From JBEEJZ01 sp046046915 (GTDB lineage: Bacteria; Pseudomonadota; Gammaproteobacteria; Burkholderiales; Burkholderiaceae_C), in NCBI GenBank assembly GCA_046046915.1, contig JBJOIT010000019.1, positions 1 to 52,671 of the forward strand: a stretch of DNA of 52,671 nt. Reading direction: 5' to 3'. The notes under the pieces are model-generated. The model worked only from the letters and a program-made list of their open reading frames with translations. It was not told the DNA's origin and made no database searches. Below, one piece after another: positions 1-10,128 of the stretch. Every line of letters starts with the position of its first letter. The stretch's first letter is position 1. Both the position numbers and the translations under genes were made by a program.

Positions 1-94
1 GCGCTGGGGGCACCAAACTACAGCCAGCCATCAGCGAGAGCAGCAAGAAGATGCCAATCCAACCCTTCTTGAAACCCGAAATAAGAGTTTGCAT
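1..94 (-). CDS. N-terminus of a lipoprotein, cut by the window edge
   Basis: The first 31 codons of a minus-strand gene running off the left edge. The reading begins MQTLISGFKKGWIGIF, continues with a hydrophobic run rich in Leu, and reaches a lipobox LMAGC around residues 21-25. This predicts a signal peptidase II-processed, lipid-anchored envelope protein. A GGAGAC ribosome-binding site lies about 4-9 bases upstream of the ATG, which supports the start. The mature part is missing, so its function cannot be named. It is divergent from xdhC with about 119 bases between them. Confidence 0.6.
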   Translation of the reverse strand, partial: MQTLISGFKKGWIGIFLLLSLMAGCSLVPPA

Positions 95-213
95 GCCTGT
101 CTCCGTTGTTCTTGGGGTGTGTCGCAGTCAGGGGCATACTGTGCCACTTTTCCAACTTTTGAGCATCCATCGCAAGAAAGCGTGCCGTAACAAATGTTTC
201 CACCTGTCGCTCC

Positions 214-1032
214 ATGAACTTGATCCATGTCCTGTTAGGTCGGCTTGCACATGAGGATGCAGTCCTGGTGCGGGTTCATGCGACTCGGGGCTCTGTACCA
301 CGCGAGGTTGGCGCCTGGATGGCCGTTTTTGCGACTGACGCTGTAGGCAGTGTGGGCGGCGGCCATCTGGAACTGCAGGCCACCCAAGTAGCGCGAGCGG
401 GCCTCCATTTGCCTACGTCCATGCCAGCGTTTCAGCGCTACGCCCTGGGGCCTAGCCTGGGGCAATGTTGTGGCGGAGATGTGCAATTGCAGTTTGAACA
501 TTTCACTGACAACGATGCTGCAGCTCTAAAGGCGCTCAAAGAGCGGCTGACTCAAGCCCATCCAACAGTGGTGCTGTTTGGTGGGGGCCATGTGGGGCGG
601 GCTTTGGTGCAGGTGCTGGCTGGCTTGCCCTTGCAAGTCCACTGGATCGACAGCCGCGATGAAATATTTCCCAAGGACCTTGCTGCACAGGTGGTTTGCG
701 ACAACGTGGACCCGGTGCAGTCTGCCGTGGCTGACTTGGCGCCAGGTGCCTGCGTGCTGATCATGAGCTTCAGTCACGCCGAAGATCTGGAGGTGGTGGC
801 TGCCTGCCTGCAAAGGCAGCGTACGCACGCCGATTTGCGCTACATCGGTTTGATCGGCAGTCGCACCAAATGGGCGCGTTTTCGTGCCCGTTTGCTTGAG
901 CGTGGCTTCACAGACCAGGAACTCGAGCTCGTCACCTGCCCGATTGGTGTGCCCGGCATCCAGGGCAAGCAGCCTGAGGTCATTGCCGTGGCAGTGGCGG
1001 CCCAGATCTTGCAAAGGCTAAATGCCAGCTAA
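214..1032 (+). CDS. xdhC: Xanthine dehydrogenase accessory protein XdhC
   Basis: Predicted cytoplasmic maturation factor (272 aa) that binds and sulfurates the molybdenum cofactor and inserts it into xanthine dehydrogenase; that role is known from the Rhodobacter family. Visible features are the N-terminal XdhC/CoxI segment with RGSVPRE (about residues 25-31) and GSVGGGHLE (about 45-53), and a C-terminal Rossmann-like segment with LFGGGHVGRA near residue 122. Near the C-terminus, IGLIGSRTKW and CPIGVPGIQGKQPEVIAVAVA are typical of the family. Length is normal. It lies apart from its client genes xdhAB (4590-8386, opposite strand) but in the same purine island. No strong ribosome-binding site precedes the ATG. 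Confidence 0.93.
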   Translation: MNLIHVLLGRLAHEDAVLVRVHATRGSVPREVGAWMAVFATDAVGSVGGGHLELQATQVARAGLHLPTSMPAFQRYALGPSLGQCCGGDVQLQFEHFTDNDAAALKALKERLTQAHPTVVLFGGGHVGRALVQVLAGLPLQVHWIDSRDEIFPKDLAAQVVCDNVDPVQSAVADLAPGACVLIMSFSHAEDLEVVAACLQRQRTHADLRYIGLIGSRTKWARFRARLLERGFTDQELELVTCPIGVPGIQGKQPEVIAVAVAAQILQRLNAS

Positions 1033-1108
1033 GGTGTCGTCTGTCAGTGCTGGTTCTTCGTGGGGTGGTCGTTAATTTGGGGCGCCACATTGTCAGATAG
1101 CAACAAAC

Positions 1109-1116
1109 TGTATACA
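1109..1116. promoter_or_regulatory. Palindrome TGTATACA upstream of puuD
   Basis: A perfect 8-base palindrome TGTATACA within CTGTATACACTTTT, 138 bases before the puuD ATG. Such sites are typical of dimeric GntR-type repressors, some of which control purine genes. I found no second copy in the island, so operator function is only a suggestion. Confidence 0.3.
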
Positions 1117-1222
1117 CTTTTGGTCCAAGGTCGCAGCGGAGCACATCGGGGCAACAGATCCCGGGTTCGCGGCCCATGCCTGCTCAGAGCGCCCGCAGTG
1201 GTGAGCAGGTTTCAGAAAAGCG

Positions 1223-1232
1223 TTGATATCAA
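1223..1232. promoter_or_regulatory. Palindrome TTGATATCAA just before puuD
   Basis: A perfect 10-base palindrome flanked by AGCG and ACGCT, so the symmetry nearly extends to 19 bases with one extra A. It ends 21 bases before the puuD ATG and precedes the likely ribosome-binding site (AAGG, 1240-1243). It could be an operator or a small RNA hairpin. It lacks the spacer of a classical FNR box. Confidence 0.3.
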
Positions 1233-1253
1233 ACGCTTAAAAGGCTGAGACAC

Positions 1254-2450
1254 ATGGAAAGCTATCTCCTGGATTGGGCCAACTTGCTGCTGCGCTGGGT
1301 GCATGTCATCACGGCCATCGCCTGGATAGGGTCGTCCTTCTACTTTGTATTTCTGGACAGCAGCCTCACGCCGCCTGAGGATGAAGATCTCAAAAAGCAG
1401 GGCGTCAGTGGCGAGTTGTGGGCGGTACATGGCGGGGGGTTCTATCACCCGGTCAAGTTCAATGTGTCGCCGCCCAAGCTGCCATCACATCTGCACTGGT
1501 TCTACTGGGAGAGCTATAGCACCTGGCTGTCAGGCTTTAGCTTGTTCACCGTGTCCTACCTCTGGAGCGCAAGCACCTACCTCATCGACAAGTCCCGCAT
1601 GGACTGGGCGCCTAACGAGGCCATCGCTGTGGCGCTGGCATTTTTGGTGGTGTTCTGGCTGCTGTACGACGGCATTTGCCGCGTCTTTGGCCAGCGCAAA
1701 AATGGCGACGCGCTGGTCGGGGCCTTGGTGTTTGTGCTGGTGTGCGTGGCGTCTTATTTGGCTTGCCACTGGTTTGCCGGGCGCGCTGCCTTTTTGTTGG
1801 TGGGCGCGATGATGGCTACGTCCATGAGCGCCAACGTGTTCTTCTGGATCATTCCTGGCCAGAAGACAGTGGTGGCCTCCATCAAAGCGGGTGAACCCGT
1901 CGACCCTATCCACGGCAAGCGGGGCAAGCAGCGCAGCGTGCACAACACCTACTTTACGTTGCCCGTGCTGTTTGCCATGCTTAGCGGCCACTACAGCTTT
2001 ACTTACACCCATCCTCAAAATTGGCTGGTCTTGATCTTGATGATGTTCGCTGGTGCGGCCATACGTCAGTTTTTTGTGATGCGCCACGGCTACAAGCTAG
2101 GCCGCAACGCGCATCCTTGGCCATACGCGGGTGTCGGCGTGCTGGCACTGTTAGCGGTCATCGTCTGGCTCAAGCCGGCAGAGGTTCCCAAGGCGGCCAC
2201 GGCGCAAGAGGTGTCGTTTGCCTCGGTGCAAAAGGTGCTGGAGCAACGCTGCTACCTGTGTCACGGTGCGGAGGTGCAAATGAAAAATGTGCGTCTGGAT
2301 TCGCCAGAGGGAGTCAAGCAGCATGCCCAGAACATTTATCAGCAGGTGGTGGTTGCCAAGCTCATGCCCATGAACAATGCCACCGGCATCACCGATGCTG
2401 AGCGGGAGTTGATCAGCGCCTGGTTCAATCAAGGCGCCAAAACGCGCTGA
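1254..2450 (+). CDS. puuD: Urate hydroxylase PuuD, membrane urate oxidase fused to cytochrome c
   Basis: Predicted to oxidise urate to 5-hydroxyisourate in the inner membrane, passing electrons to the respiratory chain through a C-terminal cytochrome c domain instead of making hydrogen peroxide (known for the PuuD family). The 398-aa protein has an N-terminal multi-helix membrane domain with conserved HVITAIAWIGSSFYF and HGGGFYHP segments, several further hydrophobic helices, and a class I cytochrome c tail. The tail has heme motif CYLCH at residues 333-337 and a likely distal Met in MPMNNATG. Length and domain order match the family. It lies downstream of xdhC and ends one base short of the convergent 8-oxoguanine deaminase gene. 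It is the urate-consuming step after XdhAB. Confidence 0.93.
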   Translation: MESYLLDWANLLLRWVHVITAIAWIGSSFYFVFLDSSLTPPEDEDLKKQGVSGELWAVHGGGFYHPVKFNVSPPKLPSHLHWFYWESYSTWLSGFSLFTVSYLWSASTYLIDKSRMDWAPNEAIAVALAFLVVFWLLYDGICRVFGQRKNGDALVGALVFVLVCVASYLACHWFAGRAAFLLVGAMMATSMSANVFFWIIPGQKTVVASIKAGEPVDPIHGKRGKQRSVHNTYFTLPVLFAMLSGHYSFTYTHPQNWLVLILMMFAGAAIRQFFVMRHGYKLGRNAHPWPYAGVGVLALLAVIVWLKPAEVPKAATAQEVSFASVQKVLEQRCYLCHGAEVQMKNVRLDSPEGVKQHAQNIYQQVVVAKLMPMNNATGITDAERELISAWFNQGAKTR

Positions 2451-2451
2451 G

Positions 2452-3870
2452 CTATTTGGCCGACGTCGCCAGCGTCAAGGCCAGGCGGTTGTGCCGCTCC
2501 AATAACGGCTGCAGTGCCAAGGTCGCCAGCTGCCCTTGGCGCACGACCACTTTGCCATTGACCACGGTGTAGGCCGCTTGAGGGCTGGCACATAGCAGCA
2601 GGCTGGCCACAGGGTCGTGCACGGCGCCACCGGCAAAGGCCACGGTGCTGAGGTCGAACAGTGCCAGATCTGCACACATGCCGGGGGCCAGATAACCGAT
2701 GTCCCGGCGGCCCAGCACTTCGGCGCCGCCACGTGTGGCCAGACGCAAAGCGTCGCGAGCCGTCATTTCCAGGGGAGCGGTGTCGCATCCAAACACCGTT
2801 TGACCTTGGGCATTGGTGTTCGGTGCTTCCAATGACTTGCGCAGGCGAGCCAGCAACAGCGCCTGACGGGCTTCGTTCACCATGTGTGCGGCATCGTTGC
2901 TGGCGCTGCCATCCACACCCAAGCCCACAGGCACACCGGCATCGACCATCTTGCGAATGGGCGCAATGCCGCTGGCCAGGCGCATGTTGCTGCAGGGGCA
3001 GTGCGCCACGCCGGTCCGGGTAGCGGCAAACAAGCTGATGCCTTCGTCATCGAGCTTCACGCAGTGCGCATGCCACACGTCATGACCCAGCCAGCCTAGG
3101 TCCTGGGCGTATTCGGCAGGCGTGCAGTTGAACTTTTCCCGTGAATAGGCAATGTCGTGGTCGTTTTCGGCCAGGTGCGTGTGCAGGCGCACGCCGTAGT
3201 GACGGGCCAGCACCGCAGACTCGCGCATCAGGTCGCGGCTCACGCTGAAAGGTGAGCAGGGCGCTACTGCGACATTGACCATGGCGCCGAAGTTGGCGTC
3301 GTGATAGGTCTCGATCAGGCGTTGGGTGTCTTTCAGGATGAAATCTTCACGCTCCACCACCCGGTCTGGTGGCAGGCCGCCCTGGCTTTGGCCCACGCTC
3401 ATGCTGCCGCGGGTGGCCACAAAACGCATGCCGATGGCCTGCGCCGCTTCGATGCTGTCGTCCAGCCGAACGCCGTTGGGGTAGATGTAGAGGTGGTCGC
3501 TGCTGGTGGTGCAGCCGCTCATCAGCAGCTCGGCCATGGCGACCTGTGTGGACACTCCCACCATCTCGGGGGTCAAGCCTGCCCAGATGGGGTAAAGGCC
3601 CCGCAGCCAGCCAAACAGCTCGGCGTTTTGTACCGCCGGAATCGCCCTAGTGAGCGACTGGTACATGTGGTGGTGGGTGTTTACCAGGCCGGGCGTGACC
3701 AAATGACCGCGTGCATCAATCACCTCGTCTGCTGTCTGGGGCAGGTCGGCGGCCGGGCCTATGGCTTCAATCAGCTGGTCGCGGATGAAGATCGAGGCAT
3801 GGTGCAATTCCTGTGCTTGATCGTCCTGGGTGGCGATGCAAGTTGCATTTTTGATGAGCAGGGTAGGCAT
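2452..3870 (-). CDS. 8-oxoguanine deaminase (amidohydrolase superfamily)
   Basis: Predicted cytoplasmic zinc amidohydrolase (472 aa) that deaminates 8-oxoguanine to urate, feeding a damaged base directly to PuuD. Features are the beta-strand-1 metal motif THHHMYQ (His66-68), HTHLAEN in mid-protein, HAHCVKLDDE, and the metal-binding Asp in GLGVDGSASND. The motif set and length fit the 8-oxoguanine deaminase group (Pseudomonas Pa0142 type). Close alternatives are cytosine, S-adenosylhomocysteine or atrazine-type deaminases. I placed the start at MPTLLIKNATCIATQ (ATG at 3870). The open frame continues 142 codons upstream, but those residues are low-complexity, lie antisense to the regulator gene at 3919, and have no family resemblance. 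The ribosome-binding site is weak. Confidence 0.88.
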   Translation of the reverse strand: MPTLLIKNATCIATQDDQAQELHHASIFIRDQLIEAIGPAADLPQTADEVIDARGHLVTPGLVNTHHHMYQSLTRAIPAVQNAELFGWLRGLYPIWAGLTPEMVGVSTQVAMAELLMSGCTTSSDHLYIYPNGVRLDDSIEAAQAIGMRFVATRGSMSVGQSQGGLPPDRVVEREDFILKDTQRLIETYHDANFGAMVNVAVAPCSPFSVSRDLMRESAVLARHYGVRLHTHLAENDHDIAYSREKFNCTPAEYAQDLGWLGHDVWHAHCVKLDDEGISLFAATRTGVAHCPCSNMRLASGIAPIRKMVDAGVPVGLGVDGSASNDAAHMVNEARQALLLARLRKSLEAPNTNAQGQTVFGCDTAPLEMTARDALRLATRGGAEVLGRRDIGYLAPGMCADLALFDLSTVAFAGGAVHDPVASLLLCASPQAAYTVVNGKVVVRQGQLATLALQPLLERHNRLALTLATSAK

Positions 3871-3881
3871 GTCACGTTTAT

Positions 3882-3894
3882 AACCGCAGCGGTT
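3882..3894. promoter_or_regulatory. Palindrome AACCGC-A-GCGGTT in a divergent promoter
   Basis: A perfect 13-base palindrome centred in the 48-base gap between the 8-oxoguanine deaminase gene (minus) and the Crp/Fnr-type regulator (plus). Its position suits an operator for the adjacent regulator, controlling both genes. It does not resemble the classical CRP or FNR consensus. Confidence 0.4.
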
Positions 3895-3918
3895 TTGACG
3901 TAGCTCAAGGCGCTTGGC

Positions 3919-4581
3919 GTGCTGCGCGGGCACATTAGCGCCATGTTGCCCGATTTGCCCCTGGATGCTTTTACTGACAGCCGAACCTTGGCTACGGGCA
4001 CTGTTTTGCTCCGGCGGGGCGAGTTGCCCGAGTACCCCTTGTACCTGGCTTCTGGTCAGGTGCGGCTGGGCGTGGTGAATGGCAACGAGATCGTGCACCT
4101 CCTGGGCTTGGCACAGGGCCCGTTCTGGCTGGATGCCACCGAAGTCATATTGGGGGTGCCGCATGTCATGGACGTGGTGGCCGACACCGATGTGGTGGTG
4201 AATTCTGTGCCCGCGCAGCGCTTTCATGCCAGCCTGTCGGCCTTGCCTGCTAACGTGCGCGCCATGGTGCGTGACATCGCCAAGTCCCATCGCCAACAGT
4301 CTGAGCTGGCAGTTAGCCGCCTGGTGAAGGACGCCGAGGCCCGATGCGCGGAGTGGTTGCTTCGCTCAGCAGAACCTTCTCACCACGGAGGGCTTGCCGT
4401 GATGTGGCGTGAGCACAAGCGCATGGTGGCGCACCAGTTGGGCATTGCGCCCGAAACCTTGTCACGGGTGCTGCGCCACCTGCGCGAGCAGCAGTTGGTC
4501 AGTGGCACCGGGCGCGTGTTGCGCTTGCTGGACCCCACCCGGCTCCGTGACCTGGCCAACGCCGGCATGGCGACAGGCTAG
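3919..4581 (+). CDS. Crp/Fnr-family transcriptional regulator
   Basis: A 220-aa regulator with an N-terminal cyclic-nucleotide-binding-like beta-roll (LPEYPLYLASGQVRLGVVNG, about residues 37-55) and a C-terminal winged helix. The recognition region reads MVAHQLGIAPETLSRVLRHL (about residues 173-192). No FNR-type iron-sulfur cysteines are visible at the N-terminus. It sits between the 8-oxoguanine deaminase gene (divergent) and xdhB (convergent, 8-base gap), so local control of purine genes is the likely role, by inference. The start is uncertain. GTG at 3919 has an AAGG 8 bases upstream; ATG at 3943 begins MLPDLPLD and has no clear ribosome-binding site. Confidence 0.85.
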   Translation: MLRGHISAMLPDLPLDAFTDSRTLATGTVLLRRGELPEYPLYLASGQVRLGVVNGNEIVHLLGLAQGPFWLDATEVILGVPHVMDVVADTDVVVNSVPAQRFHASLSALPANVRAMVRDIAKSHRQQSELAVSRLVKDAEARCAEWLLRSAEPSHHGGLAVMWREHKRMVAHQLGIAPETLSRVLRHLREQQLVSGTGRVLRLLDPTRLRDLANAGMATG

Positions 4582-4589
4582 GGCCACAC

Positions 4590-6898
4590 TTAGTTCAGTG
4601 CGCTCAGCGCTCGAAGCACGTTTTCGGCCGTGGCGGGTGCTGTTAGTGCGACCGGCTGATGGTCTTGTCGTGCGGCCGCCACCGCGTTGCGCAGGGCCTC
4701 AAACACACTGATACCCAGCATGAAAGGGGGTTCACCCACCGCTTTGCTGCCGCCCACGTTGTCTTCGCGGTTGGGCTCGGGCCACAAGTCCACCTTGAAA
4801 TGCGCCGGAATGTCGCCCGTGGCTGGTATCTTGTAGGTGCTGGGGGCGTGGGTGGCCAGGTGTCCTTTGTCGTTCCAGACCAGTTGTTCTGTCGTTAGCC
4901 AGCCCATGCCTTGCACAAACCCGCCCTCGATCTGACCGATGTCGATGGCCGGGTTGAGGGAGCGCCCCACATCGTGCAGGATGTCCACTTTCAGCACCCG
5001 GCTCTCACCGGTGAGGGTGTCGATGGCCACCTCGGTACATGCGGCGCCGTAGGCAAAGTAATAAAACGGGCGTCCGGTCAGCGTGGTTTTGTCGTAGTGA
5101 ATTTTGGGCGTGCGGTAGAAGCCGTCGCTCCACAGCTGGATGCGATTGGCGTAGGCCAGCTTCACCACCTCTTCAAACGAGCGTTCACCCTTTGGTGAGA
5201 TCACGCGACCGGCCTCGAACACCACAGCGCCCGCGCCGCAGCCGTCCAAGCCGCTCACAAAACCGGCCAGGTTGTCGCGCACATTGCGAGCCGCAAACTG
5301 GGCTGCCCGACCATTTAGATCTGTACCAGCCGATGCTGCCGTGGCAGACGCATTGGGGATCTTGCTGGTGTCGCTGGCGGTGGCCAGGACGCGCTCGAAG
5401 GGCACGCCCAACTCGTCAGCCACGATCTGCGCGATCTTGGTGTTCAGGCCCTGACCCATTTCGGTGCCGCCATGGTTCACCTGCACGCTGCCGTCGGTGT
5501 ACACATGCACCAGGGCGCCGGCCTGGTTGAACAGGGTAGCCGTGAAGGAGATGCCAAATTTCACGGGTGTGATGGCCAGGCCGCGCTTGATGACAGGGCT
5601 GGCCGCATTCCAGGCCGCGATCTGCTGCTGGCGTTGACGGTAGTCGGAGGTGCTTTCCAGGGCGCCGAGCAGGGGCGCCAGTATGTTGTCTTCGACCTTC
5701 ATCTGGTAGTGCGTGACGTTTCGGTCGTCGTTGCCGTACAGGTTGCGCTTGCGCACATCCAGCGCGTCCATCCCCAGGTGCCGTGCGATGTCACCCATGA
5801 TGGCTTCAATCACGATCACACCCTGGGGCCCGCCAAAGCCGCGAAAGGCGGTGTGGCTCTGGGTGTTGAGCTTGCACCGATAGGACGCGATGGCCACATC
5901 CTCCAGAAAGTAGGCGTTGTCGGCATGGAAGATCGCTCGGTCTGCCACCGGGCCCGACAAATCTGCGCTGAAACCGCAGTTGACCGCCATGGTCAGCTTG
6001 AGGCCTTGCAAGCGCCCGGTGTCGTCAAAACCCACCGTGTAGCTGTAGCTGAAGGGATGACGCTTGCCGGTGATCATGAAGTCGTCGTCGCGGTCCAGTC
6101 GCAACTTCACCGGGCATTTGAACTTGTGCGCGGCAATGGCTGCCCACACCGCCACATGGCCAGCCTGGGTTTCCTTGCCGCCAAAACCGCCCCCCATGCG
6201 CCGGCACTCCACACGCACGGCGTGGTTGGCCAGGCCCAGCGCGTGGCTCACCCAGTGCTGCACTTCGCCCGGGTGCTGGGTGCTGGTATGGATGACCCAT
6301 TGGTTTTGTTCCTGCGGCAGCGCGTAGGCCACCTGGCCTTCGAGGTAAAAGTGCTCCTGGCCGCCCACTTCCAGGGTTCCGTTGAGGGTGTGCGATGCCC
6401 GGGCCAGTGCTGCACCGGCATCACCCCGGTTCACAAACACGGGAGGCAGCACGTAGCTTTGGGCATCGAGTGCCTGCTGCACCGTCAGGATGGCCGGCAG
6501 GGCCTCGATATCGAGTTTGACCTTGCGAGCTGCCCGGCGTGCTTGCATCACGGTGTCGGCAACCACCAGGCCAATGACCTGGCCCACATGCTGTACGGTA
6601 TCGATGGCAAAGATGGGCTCGTCGCCCGCAAAGGAGGCCAGCAGGGTATCCCCGGGAACGTCGCCGGCAAGCACTACGCCACGCACGCCTGCCAGGCCCA
6701 AGGCGGCGCTAGCGTCCACGCCGCGCAGCTTGCCGTGCGCCACGGTCGACAGGATGGGCGCTGCGTGCAGGGTGCCGCGCACCTCGGCAATGTCGTCGAT
6801 GTAGGTCACGGCGCCGGCCACTTGGGCGCGCGCGCTTTCGTGTGGCTGTGACCTGCCGATGGCGCTGGTTTGCGGTGTTGCCTGGGTCATCGCGTGGT

Positions 6899-6902
<4 letters not shown>
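4590..6902 (-). CDS. xdhB: Xanthine dehydrogenase, molybdopterin-binding subunit XdhB
   Basis: Large catalytic subunit (770 aa) of two-subunit bacterial xanthine dehydrogenase, which hydroxylates hypoxanthine and xanthine to urate in the cytoplasm. Visible molybdenum-site motifs are GGGFGGKE, AFRGFGGPQG, GTEMGQGLNTK, and the C-terminal VGEPPFMLG that carries the catalytic Glu equivalent. The N-terminal a/b hammerhead segment begins near SARAQVAGAVTYIDDI. The start overlaps the xdhA stop by four bases (ATGA), so the two are translationally coupled. Length is normal and all cofactor motifs look intact. Confidence 0.95.
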
Positions 6903-8386
<1,484 letters not shown>

Positions 8387-8409
8387 GAGTGGGGCGTATC
8401 CCGGTGTTC

Positions 8410-8431
8410 GGGTATCCGGGTATCCGGGTTC
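8410..8431. repeat. Short tandem GGGTATCC repeat
   Basis: Two exact copies of GGGTATCC (8410-8425) followed by a partial third (GGGTTC), in the intergenic region between xdhA and the importer ATPase gene. Function unknown; it is a small local duplication in a likely promoter region. Confidence 0.5.
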
Positions 8432-8580
8432 AAGGGGTTATTTTGTCTAGTATGCACGCAGCCTGCCGCGTTTGCTTCGGTCGGCATTGTTCTTGCGCCA
8501 CCCGAGCGCGTGTCCACACATGCCCCAATTTGGTGTGTCAGAATGTTCCGCGCTCGATCGAAAAACAAAGGTAAACCCGC

Positions 8581-10128
8581 ATGACGCCTACGCTCGCTGA
8601 CCCCGCCGCCGCTCGCTTGCAGTTGCAGGGCATTACCAAGCGCTTCCCCTCGGTGGTGGCCAATAGCGACGTGTCACTGATCGTCCGGCCAGGCGAAACA
8701 CATGCGGTGCTTGGCGAAAACGGCGCCGGCAAATCCACCCTGATGAAAATCATCTACGGTTCGGTGAAGCCCGATGCCGGCAGCGTGATGTTTAACGGCC
8801 AGCCTGTGCATGTGCGTAACCCGCAGGAGGCGCGCGCGTTGGGCATCAGCATGGTGTTTCAGCATTTCAGTTTGTTTGACACCGTCACCGTGGCCGAAAA
8901 CGTCTGGCTGGGGCTCGACAAGTCTCTCAGCCTGGCGCAGGTCAGTCAGCGCATCAGCGACAAGGCGGCCGAGTACGGCCTGGATATCGACCCTACCCGC
9001 CCGGTGCACACCCTGAGCGTGGGTGAGATGCAACGGGTGGAAATCATCCGCGCTTTGCTGACCAACCCGCAGTTGCTCATTCTGGACGAGCCGACCTCGG
9101 TGCTTACGCCACAGGCGGTGGAGAAGCTCTTTGTCGTGCTCAAAAAGCTGGCTTCGCAGGGTTGCAGCATTCTCTACATCAGCCACAAGCTGCATGAAAT
9201 CCGTGAGCTGTGTACGGCTTGCACCGTTTTGCGCGGTGGCAAGGTGACTGGGGTGTGCAACCCCGCCAACGAAACAAATGCATCCCTCTCCAGTCTGATG
9301 ATCGGTGCCGAACCGCCCAAGCTGGTGCACCGTGCAGTCAAGGCTGGTGAGGCGGTGCTCAAGGTCAACGCATTGACCCTGCCACGCGAAGATCAGTTTG
9401 GTGTTGATCTAGAGGCCATTGACCTGGAGGTGCGTGCGGGCGAGGTGGTGGGTATTGCAGGTGTGTCCGGCAACGGGCAAAAAGAGTTGCTGTATGCCTT
9501 GTCCGGCGAAGATACCCGCGCCGATGCACCCATGATCGAGGTCAAGGGGCGGGATGTTGCCAGATTAGGGCCAGCCCGCCGGCGTGCCCTCGGTGTTCAT
9601 TTCGTGCCAGAAGAGCGTCTGGGCAGGGGCGCGGTGCCTACCTTGGGTCTGGCGCACAACCTGTTGCTGACGCGCCGTGAGGCGCTGGGGCGGGGCGGCT
9701 GGATCAACATCAAGGGCATGGAGGCCCAGGCCGCTGACATCATTCGGCGTTTCAACGTCAAGGCGGGTGGGCCCAATGCAGCTGCCAAATCCCTGTCCGG
9801 TGGCAACTTGCAAAAATTTATCGTTGGCCGTGAGATCGATGCCCGGCCCACGCTGCTGATCGTGTCCCAGCCAACCTGGGGGGTCGACGTGGGCGCGGCT
9901 GCGCAAATCCGGGGCGAAATCCTGGCCCTGCGTGATGCAGGTTGCGCGGTGCTGGTTGTGAGCGAGGAGCTGGAAGAATTGTTTGAAGTCAGTGATCGTC
10001 TGCATGTGATGGCGCAAGGGCGTATGTCGCCCTCCATTGCGGTGGCAGATGCCACCACCCAACAGATTGGTGAGTGGATGAGCGGCCTTTGGTCTGGCCA
10101 GAAGGAGGCAGCCCATGCTCAAGCTTGA
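8581..10128 (+). CDS. BMP-family purine/nucleoside ABC importer, ATP-binding protein
   Basis: Cytoplasmic ATPase (515 aa) with two fused ABC domains, as in ribose and BMP-type nucleoside importers. Domain 1 has Walker A GENGAGKST (residues 45-53), signature LSVGEMQR and Walker B LLILDEPTSVLT. Domain 2 has a degenerate Walker A GVSGNGQKE, signature LSGGNLQK, and LLIVSQPTWGVDVG, where the Walker B acidic region is altered; this is usual for the family. It is the first gene of a four-gene operon (ATPase, two permeases, binding protein), overlaps the next gene by 14 bases, and is divergent from xdhAB. Transport of purine bases or nucleosides is inferred from the family and from the surrounding enzymes. 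Confidence 0.92.
   Translation: MTPTLADPAAARLQLQGITKRFPSVVANSDVSLIVRPGETHAVLGENGAGKSTLMKIIYGSVKPDAGSVMFNGQPVHVRNPQEARALGISMVFQHFSLFDTVTVAENVWLGLDKSLSLAQVSQRISDKAAEYGLDIDPTRPVHTLSVGEMQRVEIIRALLTNPQLLILDEPTSVLTPQAVEKLFVVLKKLASQGCSILYISHKLHEIRELCTACTVLRGGKVTGVCNPANETNASLSSLMIGAEPPKLVHRAVKAGEAVLKVNALTLPREDQFGVDLEAIDLEVRAGEVVGIAGVSGNGQKELLYALSGEDTRADAPMIEVKGRDVARLGPARRRALGVHFVPEERLGRGAVPTLGLAHNLLLTRREALGRGGWINIKGMEAQAADIIRRFNVKAGGPNAAAKSLSGGNLQKFIVGREIDARPTLLIVSQPTWGVDVGAAAQIRGEILALRDAGCAVLVVSEELEELFEVSDRLHVMAQGRMSPSIAVADATTQQIGEWMSGLWSGQKEAAHAQA

Noticed and set aside
3871..4296. A 142-residue N-terminal extension of the 8-oxoguanine deaminase
   Set aside because: It lies antisense to the Crp/Fnr-type regulator and is not family-like. 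The family N-terminus begins at 3870.
5472..6851. A 459-codon open frame opposite xdhB
   Set aside because: Antisense to intact, motif-rich xdhB; its composition is typical of a shadow frame.
8410..8431. GGGTATCC repeats as the start of a CRISPR-like or iteron array
   Set aside because: Only two and a half copies of 8 bases, with no spacers and no replication or cas genes nearby.
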